Shown here in pieces: positions 45,601 through 54,657 of a stretch of DNA of 64,000 bases. Where the stretch lies: the NCBI GenBank assembly GCA_902651635.1, contig CACRSC010000084.1, positions 1,014,267 through 1,078,266 on the forward strand, given 5' to 3'. The DNA comes from Mastigamoeba balamuthi. Lineage: Eukaryota > Evosea > Mastigamoebida > Mastigamoebidae. The position numbers were made by a program, and so were the translations under genes. The first letter of the stretch is position 1. Every line of letters begins with the position of its first letter. Under the pieces are notes generated by a model that searched no databases, was not told the origin of the DNA, and saw nothing but the letters and a program-made list of their open reading frames with translations.

Positions 45601-45710
45601 AGCAGCACAGGGTACACAGGCACATGAAGTCGTCGAGCTCCGCGAGGGAGGCGTCTGGCGAGAGCAGCGGGTCGCTGTCGCAGGGGGCTGTATCACCCAC
45701 CCCCAGGTGA
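42655..45710 (+). CDS. PTEN-family phosphatase fused to a DUF547 domain
   Basis: Exons 42655-42733, 42841-42925, 43022-43066, 43202-43245, 43306-43683, 43761-44870, 44933-45036 and 45102-45710 give 817 residues. Residues 1-190 are a PTEN phosphatase domain: RRYQQFGFDLDLSYITKRII, YNLCSERGYEACKFHNR, the acid loop VYPFDDHNAPP, P-loop HCKAGKGRTG and KKGVTIPSQVRYVKYY. In this model the catalytic Cys falls at residue 124 and the acid-loop Asp at 92, the human PTEN numbers, which supports the splicing. A C2-like domain follows (FHMYVSQTQVYKTK, FSFWFNTAFIRN), then a linker and DUF547 (ERTAFWLNVYNIMALHS, YSSPKDK, VWVFHPATVHQEL). The C-terminus is Pro/Ala/Ser-rich. Introns 4 and 5 start GCACGG and GCAAAA. 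Likely a PI(3,4,5)P3 3-phosphatase at the inner plasma membrane. Confidence 0.92.
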
Positions 45711-46392
45711 CCGTGTGCGCACCCCAACCAACCAACACCTCTGCCGCGCGGCGCTGCGCCGAGACGTCTCGGTTCCGTAGCAACATCTACAAACAACATC
45801 AAACAACATGAATACTCCACACACCACCTGGACAGTTGGCCCTCCCTCCCCCCCCGCCGCGGCAGCTGCCGGGTGAGCACTAGGACTCCACATCGAAAGA
45901 GAGCATTGAGGCCCCTCGGACAGCCCGAGCCCTGGCTGCTCTCGCCCTGGTGGGGCTCACTCGGGTCTAGTTGACCGAACACAGGTGATCGTCTCTGTTC
46001 GTGCGCTCGTGAGTTGCTGGGATGCCATTTGATGGCCTGCAATCCACTCTCTTCAACGGAGGACATCGCCGAGGTGGTAGCTCGGGCAGTACTGGAGCCA
46101 GCGACCATCGATAGAATTTCCTGCCGATTCCGAGCGGAGTCGGTCGTCCAACCCCCAACCCAACCGCACGCAGATCGACAACCCTTTTTTCAAGAAAGTT
46201 CACCGCAAATTGAAACTGCTGGTCGCGTCAGATTTTTAGTACACTCAGCGCTGAGGGGCGGCGGAGTTAATAACCCCCTCCCCCCCAACCGCCAGGCTCC
46301 AGAGGCGCTCTCCCGCCTCTCTCTCTCTCCCCCCACCACTCCCCCGCCCGGGTCTCCCTCCCTGGGTCCCCCCCATCCCACCGCTCGCTGCG
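45711..46392. other. Intergenic, no gene recognised
   Basis: About 680 nt. A pyrimidine-rich tract (46270-46380) precedes the next start codon and may be promoter or 5' UTR. Confidence 0.4.
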
Positions 46393-49300
46393 ATGATGTC
46401 GACGGCGGCGGCGGCGAGGCCGTCGACAGCGGCGGCCACGCTGGCGCGGAGGCAGCAGCAGCGCACGCTGCGCCGCGAGGAGACGCAGCGCTGGCTCGAC
46501 GGCGAGCTCAACCGCATCATCGCCGCGCTGCGCAGGTCGCCCGACCGCCGCGCCTCGTTCGGCGATCTCTGCAGGCGCTGCTGCTCCGCCCAGGACTCGG
46601 CCCCCGACTCCATCAGGCACGCCAGCCCCTCTGCGCTCTCTGTGGTGGGAGGGGTGTGTGTGTGTCTGAGTCTGTGCTCTGTGGGTTGTCCGTATCGGGG
46701 ATCGTGTGGAGGGGAGCAGGCGTCAGGCACGCCGCCAGCGCTCGCTTCCCTCCCACTCCCGCTCTCTGTGGGGGTAAGGGGGCCCCTGTGCCTCTGGGGT
46801 TGTCCGTATCGGGGATCGCGTGGAAGGGAGCAGACAGCGCTGCTGGGCGGTCCGAAAATACTGCGGCGGCTGCGGGCTGCGGTGCTGCGGAGGGCGAGCG
46901 GCTGGGGGGCAGTCGGCGAGCTAACCGGAAATGAAATGATTGCGCCGTTTTGCTGCGCTCAGCGGGGCGCTGGCGGCGGCCAAGCGACGCGGGGTCGTGG
47001 ACTACGACGGGCCTGTGCTGCTGTCGCTGCCCGCGCACGCGTCGGTCGTCGTGCGGCTGCTCAGCGAGACGATACCCGAGACGTGCGCGTCGCCGTCGCC
47101 GTCGCCCAAGCAGTCGTCGCCGAGGGCTGCCGCCGTCTCGCCGCCGCCGAGCAGCAGCCCGAGGGTCGACCGCTGCGCCGCGTGCTCGGGGGCCCTGTGC
47201 GGCAGCGACAGGGTCTACGCGACGCCCAAGATGGCGTTCCACAAGCGCTGCTTCACGTGCGCCCAGTGCGGCGTCGCGCTGCGCCCCAACGAGTTCTGCG
47301 TCGTCCGCAGGCGCGTCTACTGCCGCCCGCACTTCAGCGAGCTCTTCCGCTCGCGCGGCGCCGACGGGGCCGCCTCCCCCGCCGACGAGTCGCCGAGGCT
47401 GCCCACTCTGCGCCCCACAGTCCGCGACGCCGGCTCGTCCGGCTCGGCCGCGCCGGCCGTCCCCGAGGCCCTCAAGCGCCGCGAGCAGATCGTCAGCCAC
47501 CGCAGGGAGGAGCCCAGCTGCGCCGCTGCCCCGCACCAGCGCGCCCCCGTGCCTGCGTGCTCCAGCGGCCTCGGCAGCGGCAGCGACAGGAGGACGTGCC
47601 CGCACTGCGGGAGGCCGGAGGCCAGCGCGGACGCCAAGTTCTGCACGGGGTGCGGCAAGACGATGCCCGTCAAGGAGCCCGCGCTGCCGACGTGCGCGTC
47701 GTGTGGGACTCCAGCGAAGAACCCGGGCGACAGGTTCTGCACGTTCTGCGGCAAGCCCTACCAGAGCTCGCAGAGCCAGAGCCCCGGGCACTCGCCCACG
47801 CCGGCGGCTGAGCACTCGCAGCAGCCCGCTTGGTCCCGCGCGCCGTCGAGCCAGTCGCCGACGTTCGGGAGGTCAACGTCGCCGCCGATGACAGTGCCCG
47901 TGGCGGTGCCGCACTTCGGGGCGTCGACGTCGGCGCCGACAAGAGCGCCGGCAGCAGAGACCAAGTCGCCGAGGCACTCGGACATCGTGAAGGAGCAGCA
48001 GCAGCTCCTGCAGAGGAGGCGCGAGCCCCCCGAGCACTCACACGCCGTGAAGCCTGCCCAGGACGCACCGACGAGCAGACCGACGACGGCGCCGGTCAAC
48101 GGCCCAAGGTTCCTGGCGACGTCCATCACCGACAAGGAGCTCCCCAAGAGGCCTCCTCCCCCTCCACCCGCGGCCCAGCAGCAGCAACCGCAACCACCAC
48201 AGCAACAGAGGGACAAGTCGCCCTCGCCACCAGCAGCTGAGGACAGCAGCAAGTCCAAGGCGGCACTACAGAACCTCCAGCAAGCAGCGTCCAAGTTCAC
48301 GGCCATCTTCAAGCACTCGTCCAAGACCAGCGATGCCAGTCAGCAACCGCCACAGCCGCAGCAGCCGCAGGAAGACAGGACTGAGGCCCCCGTGCCCATG
48401 GCGCCCGTCCCGGTGCAGATGACCTCTGCAAGGACGCAGGGGTTCAGCTCGGCGCACGCGTCGATGGCGCTGCCCAAGGTGGCGTCGCCGCCGAGCATGA
48501 CCGACGTCAACAAGTACTCGATGTCGCCGCCGCCCGAGGCCGAGGACGCCGAGCAGCAGTCGGCGCGGGCTTCGAGGTCCGACAGGGCCAAGTCGATGAA
48601 GGCCATTCCCGCGTTCTCGCCGCAGGGCACGGGCGGCATTGCACTGCCCCCCGTGGGCCGCGAGTGGGACATGACCAACCTCCTCACGCAATACGTGCGA
48701 CCCTCCTTTCTATTGCGAGGCTCAGCCAACTCTCCTGCCTTCCTATGGACTGTACACCACAGCGTTACGCGGTCAACTGGGTTGAGATCTCAATTGAGTC
48801 TCGACGAGCCACTGACTTCATACTGATGAGAGAGCAATTGATCGCAGCTCTGGATGAATGGGACGCTGGAGACGGACATCTTCAGGACGCCTCTATTCCC
48901 CGACGAGGTGGCCAAGCTGTGGGAGGAGATAGACGGCAGGGCGCTGCTGACCACGGCGGACCTCGAGCAGTTCTCGTGCAACACGATCAGCATCTGCCTC
49001 AAGCGCGTGCTGGTCTCGCGCGAGCCCCTGATACCCTCGGACATGCACGGGGCCCTGCAGGTCGTGGAGCAGACGTCCAACAACAAGGACGTGCGGCTGC
49101 TCTGTATGTCGGAGCTCGTCAGCAAGATCCCCATCGGCAACGCCGTCATCCTCTACCGCCTGCTGATGCTGCTCAACGAGGTCGCCGAGAACGCTGAGGT
49201 CACGGGCAGCGACGCGTCGGCGCTGGGCTACACGTTCGGGCCGGTGCTGATACGACCAAAGGTCCTGCCAGCCAACGCGGACCCCAAGGAGCTGCAGAAG

Positions 49301-49435
49301 TGCGCGAGCACGGCGAGGTTCGCCAACAGGATGGTGCAGGACATGATAGAGGACGTCGAGAGGGTGTTCGAGGCAGTGCCCCCCATCATGCAGTACCACC
49401 GCGCGCAGGAGACCCTCGAACAAGAGGAGGTGTAG
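46393..49435 (+). CDS. Costars - LIM - zinc-ribbon - RhoGAP protein
   Basis: Exons 46393-46616, 46963-48694 and 48848-49435 give 847 residues. The N-terminus looks like a Costars domain: WLDGELNRIIAALRRS, FGDLCRRC, then GALAAAKRRGVVDYDGPVLL and VVVRLLSE across intron 1. Next is one LIM domain (CAACSGALCGSDRVYATPKM, FHKRCFTCAQCGVAL, YCRPHF) and a pair of zinc ribbons (CPHCGRPEASADAKFCTGCG; CASCGTPAKNPGDRFCTFCG). A Pro/Gln/Ser-rich linker leads to a RhoGAP domain whose arginine finger is in LETDIFRTPLF, with NAVILYRLLMLLNEVA and ALGYTFGPVLIRP. RhoGAPs switch off Rho/Rac GTPases; LIM and Costars suggest actin targeting. Intron 1 starts GCACGC, and the phase excludes nearby GT donors. Confidence 0.9.
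46611..46835 (+). repeat. Imperfect tandem duplication inside intron 1
   Basis: Two copies of a roughly 120-nt block share CAGGCACGCC, CTCTCTGTG, and GTTGTCCGTATCGGGGATCG followed by TGGA-GGGAGCAG. The duplication carries the GC splice donor with it, leaving a second donor-like CAGGCACGCC at about 46730. Confidence 0.65.
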
Positions 49436-49506
49436 TTCTTTCGTGTTTTGTGGCCTCTTCGCGGTGCGCGGCCACCAGGCCTCAGACCCCGTCATCTCTT
49501 GTGGAA

Positions 49507-49578
49507 GGACGAGTAGCTCACCGGTAGAGCATTAGACTGCAGATCTGTTGGTAGGCGGTTCAATTCCGCCCTCGTCCT
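49507..49578 (+). tRNA. tRNA-Cys (anticodon GCA)
   Basis: A 72-nt cloverleaf without intron. Acceptor GGACGAG pairs perfectly with CTCGTCC, the D arm is GCTC...GAGC, the anticodon loop CTGCAGA gives GCA, and the T arm is GGCGG-TTCAATT-CCGCC. The last pair of the anticodon stem is weak. The internal B box GGTTCAATTCC is present. A short T run follows directly, as expected for Pol III termination. Confidence 0.93.
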
Positions 49579-49789
49579 AATTTTTCATTTCTGTGTATTT
49601 ATGGGCGGGAAGAAGAGCATGAAAAGCCACCCCGCACCGCAGAGCCAACGTCTTTGCCGTCGAAGAGTCGGTTGTATTTCTCCACGTCACTTGCGGGGCC
49701 GTCGGCTGGTGCTTGATACCGCTCGACCCGACACAAGAGCCAAGCATTTCCCCAACTGTCTCGTTACGTGAAAATTGCCAATCACTGCA

Positions 49790-50896
49790 ATGCGCCACGC
49801 GATCCGCTGCCTCGTGCTCTTTCTGGGGATCTTCTGGCTCGCCAGCGCCCTCGATCCCGCGTCGCTCGCGCCGTACACCGCGGGCCAGACGACGCTGGAC
49901 TGGCTCGTGACTCCTGACGGACGCAACCGCACGTTCCGCGTCTACGTCCCCTCGACCGTCGACTCCGCGGCCCCTTCGCCGTTGCTGCTGTTCTTCCACG
50001 GGGGGCTCGGGTCGGCCCTGCAGGCCCAGACGTCGTACGGCATGGACGCCGTGGCCTCGCGCGAGCGCTTCGTCGTCGCGTACCCCGACGGCTTCTCGGC
50101 GACGTGGAACGGGGGCCTCTGCTGCGGCCAGGCGGCCCTGCAGAACGTCGACGACGTCCTCTTCGCCTCGCTCGTCGTCGACAGGGTCGCCGCCCGCGCG
50201 CCCGTCGACGCCTCCCGCGTGTACTCGACGGGCATGTCCAACGGCGCTGTGATGTCGCACAGGCTCGCCTGCGAGCTCTCGTCTCGCGTAGCCGCCGTCG
50301 CCGCCGTCGAGGGCTCTCTGATGGTCGCCAGCGTCCCCTGCGCCCCGCAGACCCCTGTCGGCGTCCTCGAGATCCACGGCACCTTCGACGAGAACATCCC
50401 GTGGGCCGGGGGCCGCGGCTGCGGCCTGAGCGCCGCCAACTGGCGCAGCGTTCCGCAGACGATGTCGTCGTGGACGTCGTCGCTGTCGTGCTCGTGCGCG
50501 GCCACGGCGGCGACCGCGTTCCCGGGGTGCGAGGCCAACGACACGGCGCTGTCGCAGGGAGACGGCGCCTGCGTGGCCTACGGCGCGTGCAACGGCGGGG
50601 CGCTGGTGGAGCTGTGCTACGGGCCGTGGGCGCACACGTGGGGAGGGTCCGCGGGGAGCAAGCTGCCCATCGGCCAGTGCAACTCGACGACGAGCTCGAC
50701 GTTCATCGCCAGCGAGGTCGTCTGGAAGTTCGTCTCGAGGTTCAGGCGGGCGCTGGAGAACAGCTCGCATTCCGGGACAGGTGGTGCGTCGAGCTCCGGG
50801 GCCAGCCAGTCGATGGGGCAGTTCTTGTCCGGGTCCGCGGCCGTTTTGAGCGTGCCTGCGGTCGCCGCTGCAATTCTGCTCTCTCTGGCCATGTGA
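49790..50896 (+). CDS. Secreted or GPI-anchored polyhydroxybutyrate-depolymerase/feruloyl-esterase-like alpha/beta hydrolase
   Basis: A single exon of 368 residues. The signal peptide CLVLFLGIFWLASA is followed by an alpha/beta hydrolase of the LpqC/PHB depolymerase family: LLLFFHGGLGSA, VVAYPDGF, TWNGGLCCG, nucleophile motif STGMSNGAVMSHRLAC, HGTFDENIPW (acid) and GPWAHTWGG (His). Nucleophile, acid and base are all present. A Ser/Gly-rich stalk and a hydrophobic tail (VLSVPAVAAAILLSLAM) look like a GPI-anchor signal. Family knowledge: these enzymes cut ester bonds in bacterial storage polymers or plant cell-wall esters, which would suit a bacterivore. The family is mainly bacterial, and this gene has no intron, unlike most neighbours, so lateral transfer is plausible. 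Confidence 0.88.
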   Translation: MRHAIRCLVLFLGIFWLASALDPASLAPYTAGQTTLDWLVTPDGRNRTFRVYVPSTVDSAAPSPLLLFFHGGLGSALQAQTSYGMDAVASRERFVVAYPDGFSATWNGGLCCGQAALQNVDDVLFASLVVDRVAARAPVDASRVYSTGMSNGAVMSHRLACELSSRVAAVAAVEGSLMVASVPCAPQTPVGVLEIHGTFDENIPWAGGRGCGLSAANWRSVPQTMSSWTSSLSCSCAATAATAFPGCEANDTALSQGDGACVAYGACNGGALVELCYGPWAHTWGGSAGSKLPIGQCNSTTSSTFIASEVVWKFVSRFRRALENSSHSGTGGASSSGASQSMGQFLSGSAAVLSVPAVAAAILLSLAM

Positions 50897-51332
50897 CACT
50901 GCTCGATGTGCTCTTGTGCGTGTGGCCACATCACACAGTCACAAGCGAACACAAGCGCCCTGCACTGCACTCAGAGGGTTCTTTTGCCGAGCTTCCTCGC
51001 CGGACTAGAAGTTTCAAAATCGCCAGAAATACAGGTTCCTCTCTCAGTCATTACACGAACACTTCCTTGCTTGGAAGACTACGTGGTCGCTGATGGCGAG
51101 CGGAACACTTTTGTGAAAAAAGCACAGCTCTTTTCCATGTCTGAGACAATGGTCCGCTCACGAGAATGCAATGTACTCTATCGACTTTTCCACTATCCTG
51201 CTTCCTTTTTCAATCTCTGACGTCAGCGCATAGTGTTATCGGCGAAAATTCCAAGGAAGCAGAGCTGTTCCTTAACTCATAATTCATAAGCACTCGGGCA
51301 AGACAGGACCGACTGCCCACTCGGCCAAGAGA
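50897..51332. other. Intergenic, no gene recognised
   Basis: About 435 nt with no supported exon. Confidence 0.4.
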
Positions 51333-52131
51333 ATGACGGACCGCAACGCCTCCAGAAGGGAGATGCTGAACACGAAGGATCCCCAGAGCATCAGGATACT
51401 CCACCGCGCTCGGATCGCCGAGAAGAAGCTGAACAGGTTCCTCTGCGTGATGGGGGCACTCTGCCCGTGCTCCTTCTTCGCCTGCAAGAAGGCGTGGGCT
51501 CGGAACAGCATGTACCTGCAGGTCCACGAGAACAGGTATTATGCCCTTTGCCGAGGGTTCGGAGCTCACGCTCTATCTGCAGGGTCGAGTTCAACTCGTC
51601 GGTGACGACCCAGGCCATCTCCATCACTGGGCTCATCGAGATCGCTAAGTTGGCTCCTGCGCCGCTGCCGATGGCAATGCATGCGGTACACACAATCTTC
51701 CCGGTGGCCAACAAGCTGGACAAGGTCAGGGTGCTCTACTTCGACGCTGTGGGCCAGCACGCTGCCAAGGCCGGCTGTTGCTCTCCCTGCTGCACGCACA
51801 ACTCTCTCTCGCCCTCGTGCTGTGGGATGTTCGGTGATGTGCGTCGCAGCTCCGGGTCCGACCTGGGTTCTAACCCACCTATTCTCAGACGCTGATTCTG
51901 TACAAGAACGGGCCGTGTGGGTGCCCGTGCTGCCGCAAGTGGGAGTATTTCGAGTTCCTTGAGGACGCGGACGAGGTCGTCAGTGCTATTCAGGCAGCGC
52001 AGCAGGCGCACAAGGCCTACGCCACCGAGATGAAGAAGGAGGCCAAGCTGTTCAGGAAGACGCAGGTCGTACCCGTGGAGAGCATCGGCCCGGTGGAGGA
52101 TATGCAGGGCGAGAGCACGGGCAATCGTTAG
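51333..52131 (+). CDS. Small cysteine-rich protein, unknown function
   Basis: Exons 51333-51535, from 51583 to 51769 (or 51748), and 51889-52131 give roughly 205-210 residues. Visible are a basic N-terminal helix (RILHRARIAEKKLNRF), a Cys-rich hydrophobic patch (VMGALCPCSFFACKK), a strand-rich middle (SMYLQVHENRVEFNSSVTT, KVRVLYFDAVGQ), then LILYKNGPCGCPCCRKWEYF and a charged C-terminal helix. The Y-VHENR-x-E-N pattern resembles PH-like or membrane-associated proteins I have seen in other protists, but I cannot name the family. The donor of intron 2 is ambiguous: AAG|GCCGGC (GC) or GCT|GTGGGC, both in phase. Confidence 0.6.
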
Positions 52132-52724
52132 ACAGCCAAACGGGTCCCGGCAGCGTATTGACTTCTCGAAGGTGGGAAAAAGTGCTCAGGGTGAAACACG
52201 GTCTCCGTCCACAAACAAAATCCCCCAAGCGAGAAGAATGTACTTTTTCTCATCGTGCTTCAGCAATCAGCACCATTCCGAGCTCACCGCGATGATTTCG
52301 GATAATGCCTGACCTCTCGCCCAGAGAGACTCAGGATCGTCTGTGCGTGGATCTAGGCACGCCAGTGGTCTTTCTCAACCAAGGTGGAATTGCGCAGCTC
52401 GAGTTCTCGGCCATGTGTGTGTGCTGTACTGCCTGAATAGCACCGAGATCAATGACATCTTGCGCTGTGTTGAACGCTTTCACCGACGGCACCTCGAGGA
52501 TCTCGGAGCAATTGACTGCAGAGGGTTGCCAATTCGGGGCCCCTTTTTGCCTATTTCTGGGGCCCGTCACCGAGTTTTCAAAGAGATTTCTGCGCGTGCA
52601 TTCCTGAGAGTGACTGTGTGTGTCGCGCGACAGAATCCACCCGGGGAATCCCTCACACCCGCTCTCACAAAACCGCAGTTGCGTCACACAACTGCTATCA
52701 CCACCAGCTGCAGCACGAGCATCA
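52132..52724. other. Intergenic, no gene recognised
   Basis: About 590 nt upstream of the acetyltransferase. No supported exon. Confidence 0.4.
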
Positions 52725-54068
52725 ATGTCGAGGGGCGGCAGCAGCAGCGTTGCGGTGGAGCAACTGGGCCTCGACGACCTCGACGCCGCGCACTCGATCC
52801 TCGCCTCGGTCTTCGGCCTGCACTGGGGCGACATGGGCGAGTACATCCGCCGCGTCGCCACGTCGGGCCGCTTCCGCGTCCCCCGCGACCTGCTGGGCGT
52901 GCGGTCGCCTCCGTCTTCGACTGCCGGGGGCTGCGGCCTCGACGCCTTCATGGGCTCGCTGCCCTGCGCCCTCGTCGTCGACGGCTGCCGCGTGCCCACG
53001 TGCGAGGGCGTCACCGTCGTCACGATGCCGCGGGGCAGGGGCTCGGGCATGTGCCGCGCGCTGATCCGCGAGTTCGAGGCCTCCGCGGTGCGCAGCGGGG
53101 CCTCTGCCCTGATCATACACGGCATCCCGGGCTTCTACAGGCAGTTCGGCTTTGACTACGCGATCAGCTTCCCGCTGCACCGCCCCGTCTCCTGGGAGCA
53201 GTCGCGCGAGCAGGGCCTCTGCTGCGCGTCCTCGGGCCTGAGGTACGCCGCGACCAAGGTGCCCCGCGGCTGCGAGGGCGAGTGGATCGCCAGGCGCTCG
53301 ACGCGCTTCTGCTCCACCGTCGACGTGTACGCCGAGCACACGGCCCTCGAGCTCGGCACGCTCTGCTCCGTGCCGTTCGTCGACGCCACGGGCCAGTCGC
53401 TGCTGTCCGCCGAGCTCTACGACGTGCGCGCCGACTGCGGCGATGGGGTTGTCGGGCAGTTCGCCGTGACGACGTCGCTGTGGGGGACTCTGATCCTGCG
53501 CGAGCTCTGGCTGCACGACTCGCACCGCGCCGCCTTCGCCTGCGCGCTCTCCACGCTCCGGGGCATCGCGCGCGAGACGGGGCTGCCCATGGCCGTGGCC
53601 ACTCCGCCGCAGCCCGAGGTGGCTGCGATGCTGAGGGCGCTGGCGGGCGACGAGGACCCGACGCCGTACGCGTGGTACGTGCGCATACCGCAGCCCGTCA
53701 AGCTGCTGCGCGACCTGCAGCCGGCCATGGAGCGCAGGGCGGCTGCCGCGGGGCTGCGCGGGGTGTCGGTGCTGCTGAGCTTCTACGACCCGCACATGGA
53801 CGACGCGCTGGTGAGCGTCGGGGACGACGGGCGCGTCAGCGTCGAGGCGAGGGAGTTCAGCATCAACCACGGGGGCCCCGAGTTCAGCTCGAGCGAGCAG
53901 CTGGTGCTCGAGCTGCCGCACGGGGCCGCTGCGAGGATGATGCTGGGCGACTGCACAATGGGGGAGCTGCGCAGGATGTACCCCGACGTCTGGGGCCACA
54001 AGCGCTCGTTCGAGGTCTGCAGCGTGCTGTTCCCCAAGCTGTCTGTCGACGTCTGCCTGACAATGTGA
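52725..54068 (+). CDS. GNAT N-acetyltransferase, Eis-like
   Basis: A single exon of 447 residues. The N-terminal GNAT domain has LDAAHSILASVFG, a central strand VTVVTM, the acetyl-CoA loop PRGRGSGMCRALIREFE, SALIIHGIPGFYRQFGFDYA, then a second GNAT-like half (LWGTLILRELWLHDSHRAAF, GIARETGLPMAVATPPQPEVAAML). The end is an SCP2-like domain (VSVEAREFSINHGGPEF, GAAARMMLGDCTMGEL). This double-GNAT plus SCP2-like architecture is that of bacterial Eis proteins. Substrate unknown. It has no introns, and partial copies of its 3' end occur at 57087 and 61621, so the locus has been a source of segmental duplications. Confidence 0.85.
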   Translation: MSRGGSSSVAVEQLGLDDLDAAHSILASVFGLHWGDMGEYIRRVATSGRFRVPRDLLGVRSPPSSTAGGCGLDAFMGSLPCALVVDGCRVPTCEGVTVVTMPRGRGSGMCRALIREFEASAVRSGASALIIHGIPGFYRQFGFDYAISFPLHRPVSWEQSREQGLCCASSGLRYAATKVPRGCEGEWIARRSTRFCSTVDVYAEHTALELGTLCSVPFVDATGQSLLSAELYDVRADCGDGVVGQFAVTTSLWGTLILRELWLHDSHRAAFACALSTLRGIARETGLPMAVATPPQPEVAAMLRALAGDEDPTPYAWYVRIPQPVKLLRDLQPAMERRAAAAGLRGVSVLLSFYDPHMDDALVSVGDDGRVSVEAREFSINHGGPEFSSSEQLVLELPHGAAARMMLGDCTMGELRRMYPDVWGHKRSFEVCSVLFPKLSVDVCLTM

Positions 54069-54657
54069 TATGGCCCTGCTGCTCTCTGTCGGTATGGATG
54101 GGGCAATGCACGACAATATGAGGTCCTGTTTGGCCATTGACCTCTGGCCTCACAACCTGGGCTCGTCAGCCCCGCGTGCAGCGCACAGCGCCCCTCGAGC
54201 GCCTCCAGTAACGCGCTGTCTACGACCGTCGCAGTAAGAGAAGTGCCGTCAGCAACGTGGCGACGGCGGCGATGACGAGCGGCGCCCACGTGGAGGAGTA
54301 CGATGTGGGCAAGAGAGAACCGGCACACGCGGTAAACCACTCATCGGCGACAAAGCCGAAGCACAGATAAGGAAACTGGAGAACAGCGCGGCACTCGGGA
54401 GCGGGTCAGACAAGGTCGCTGGTTCTTGTTTGGGTTCCGGTTCCGGTTTTCGTTTCTGGGATTTCTGGAGTGCGAAAAGGGGCGCAGCGGGGTAGCGAGG
54501 GCCCACTGTTTCCGGCGCTGAGCCGGTGTCAGCTCCCCGGGGGATCGCACACGGTGACCGATAATATCTCCAAGATCAGACGAGAAAATATCTAACAACT
54601 GACGATCTTTTATTCTTTCTCTTCTCCGGCGCTTTTTCCATTATTTGCGCGCCAACG
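54069..54657. other. 3' flank of the acetyltransferase, repeat R1 copy 1, and promoter of the next gene
   Basis: The 3' flank (54069-54382) is copied at about 57195-57505. A repeat of about 160 bp (R1) lies at about 54383-54545, with core TCAGACAAGGTCGCTGGTTC and GAGGGCCCACTGTTTCCGG. AATATCT at 54563-54569 and 54587-54593 lies 65-95 nt before the ATG at 54658. Confidence 0.6.

Noticed and set aside
46613-47815. 400-codon minus-strand frame and a plus-strand 46393-47811 read-through frame
   Set aside because: Shadows of the LIM-RhoGAP gene; no domain and low-complexity composition.
52722-54137. 471-codon minus-strand frame opposite the acetyltransferase
   Set aside because: Mirror of GC-rich codons, with no recognisable motif; the plus-strand GNAT motifs are decisive.
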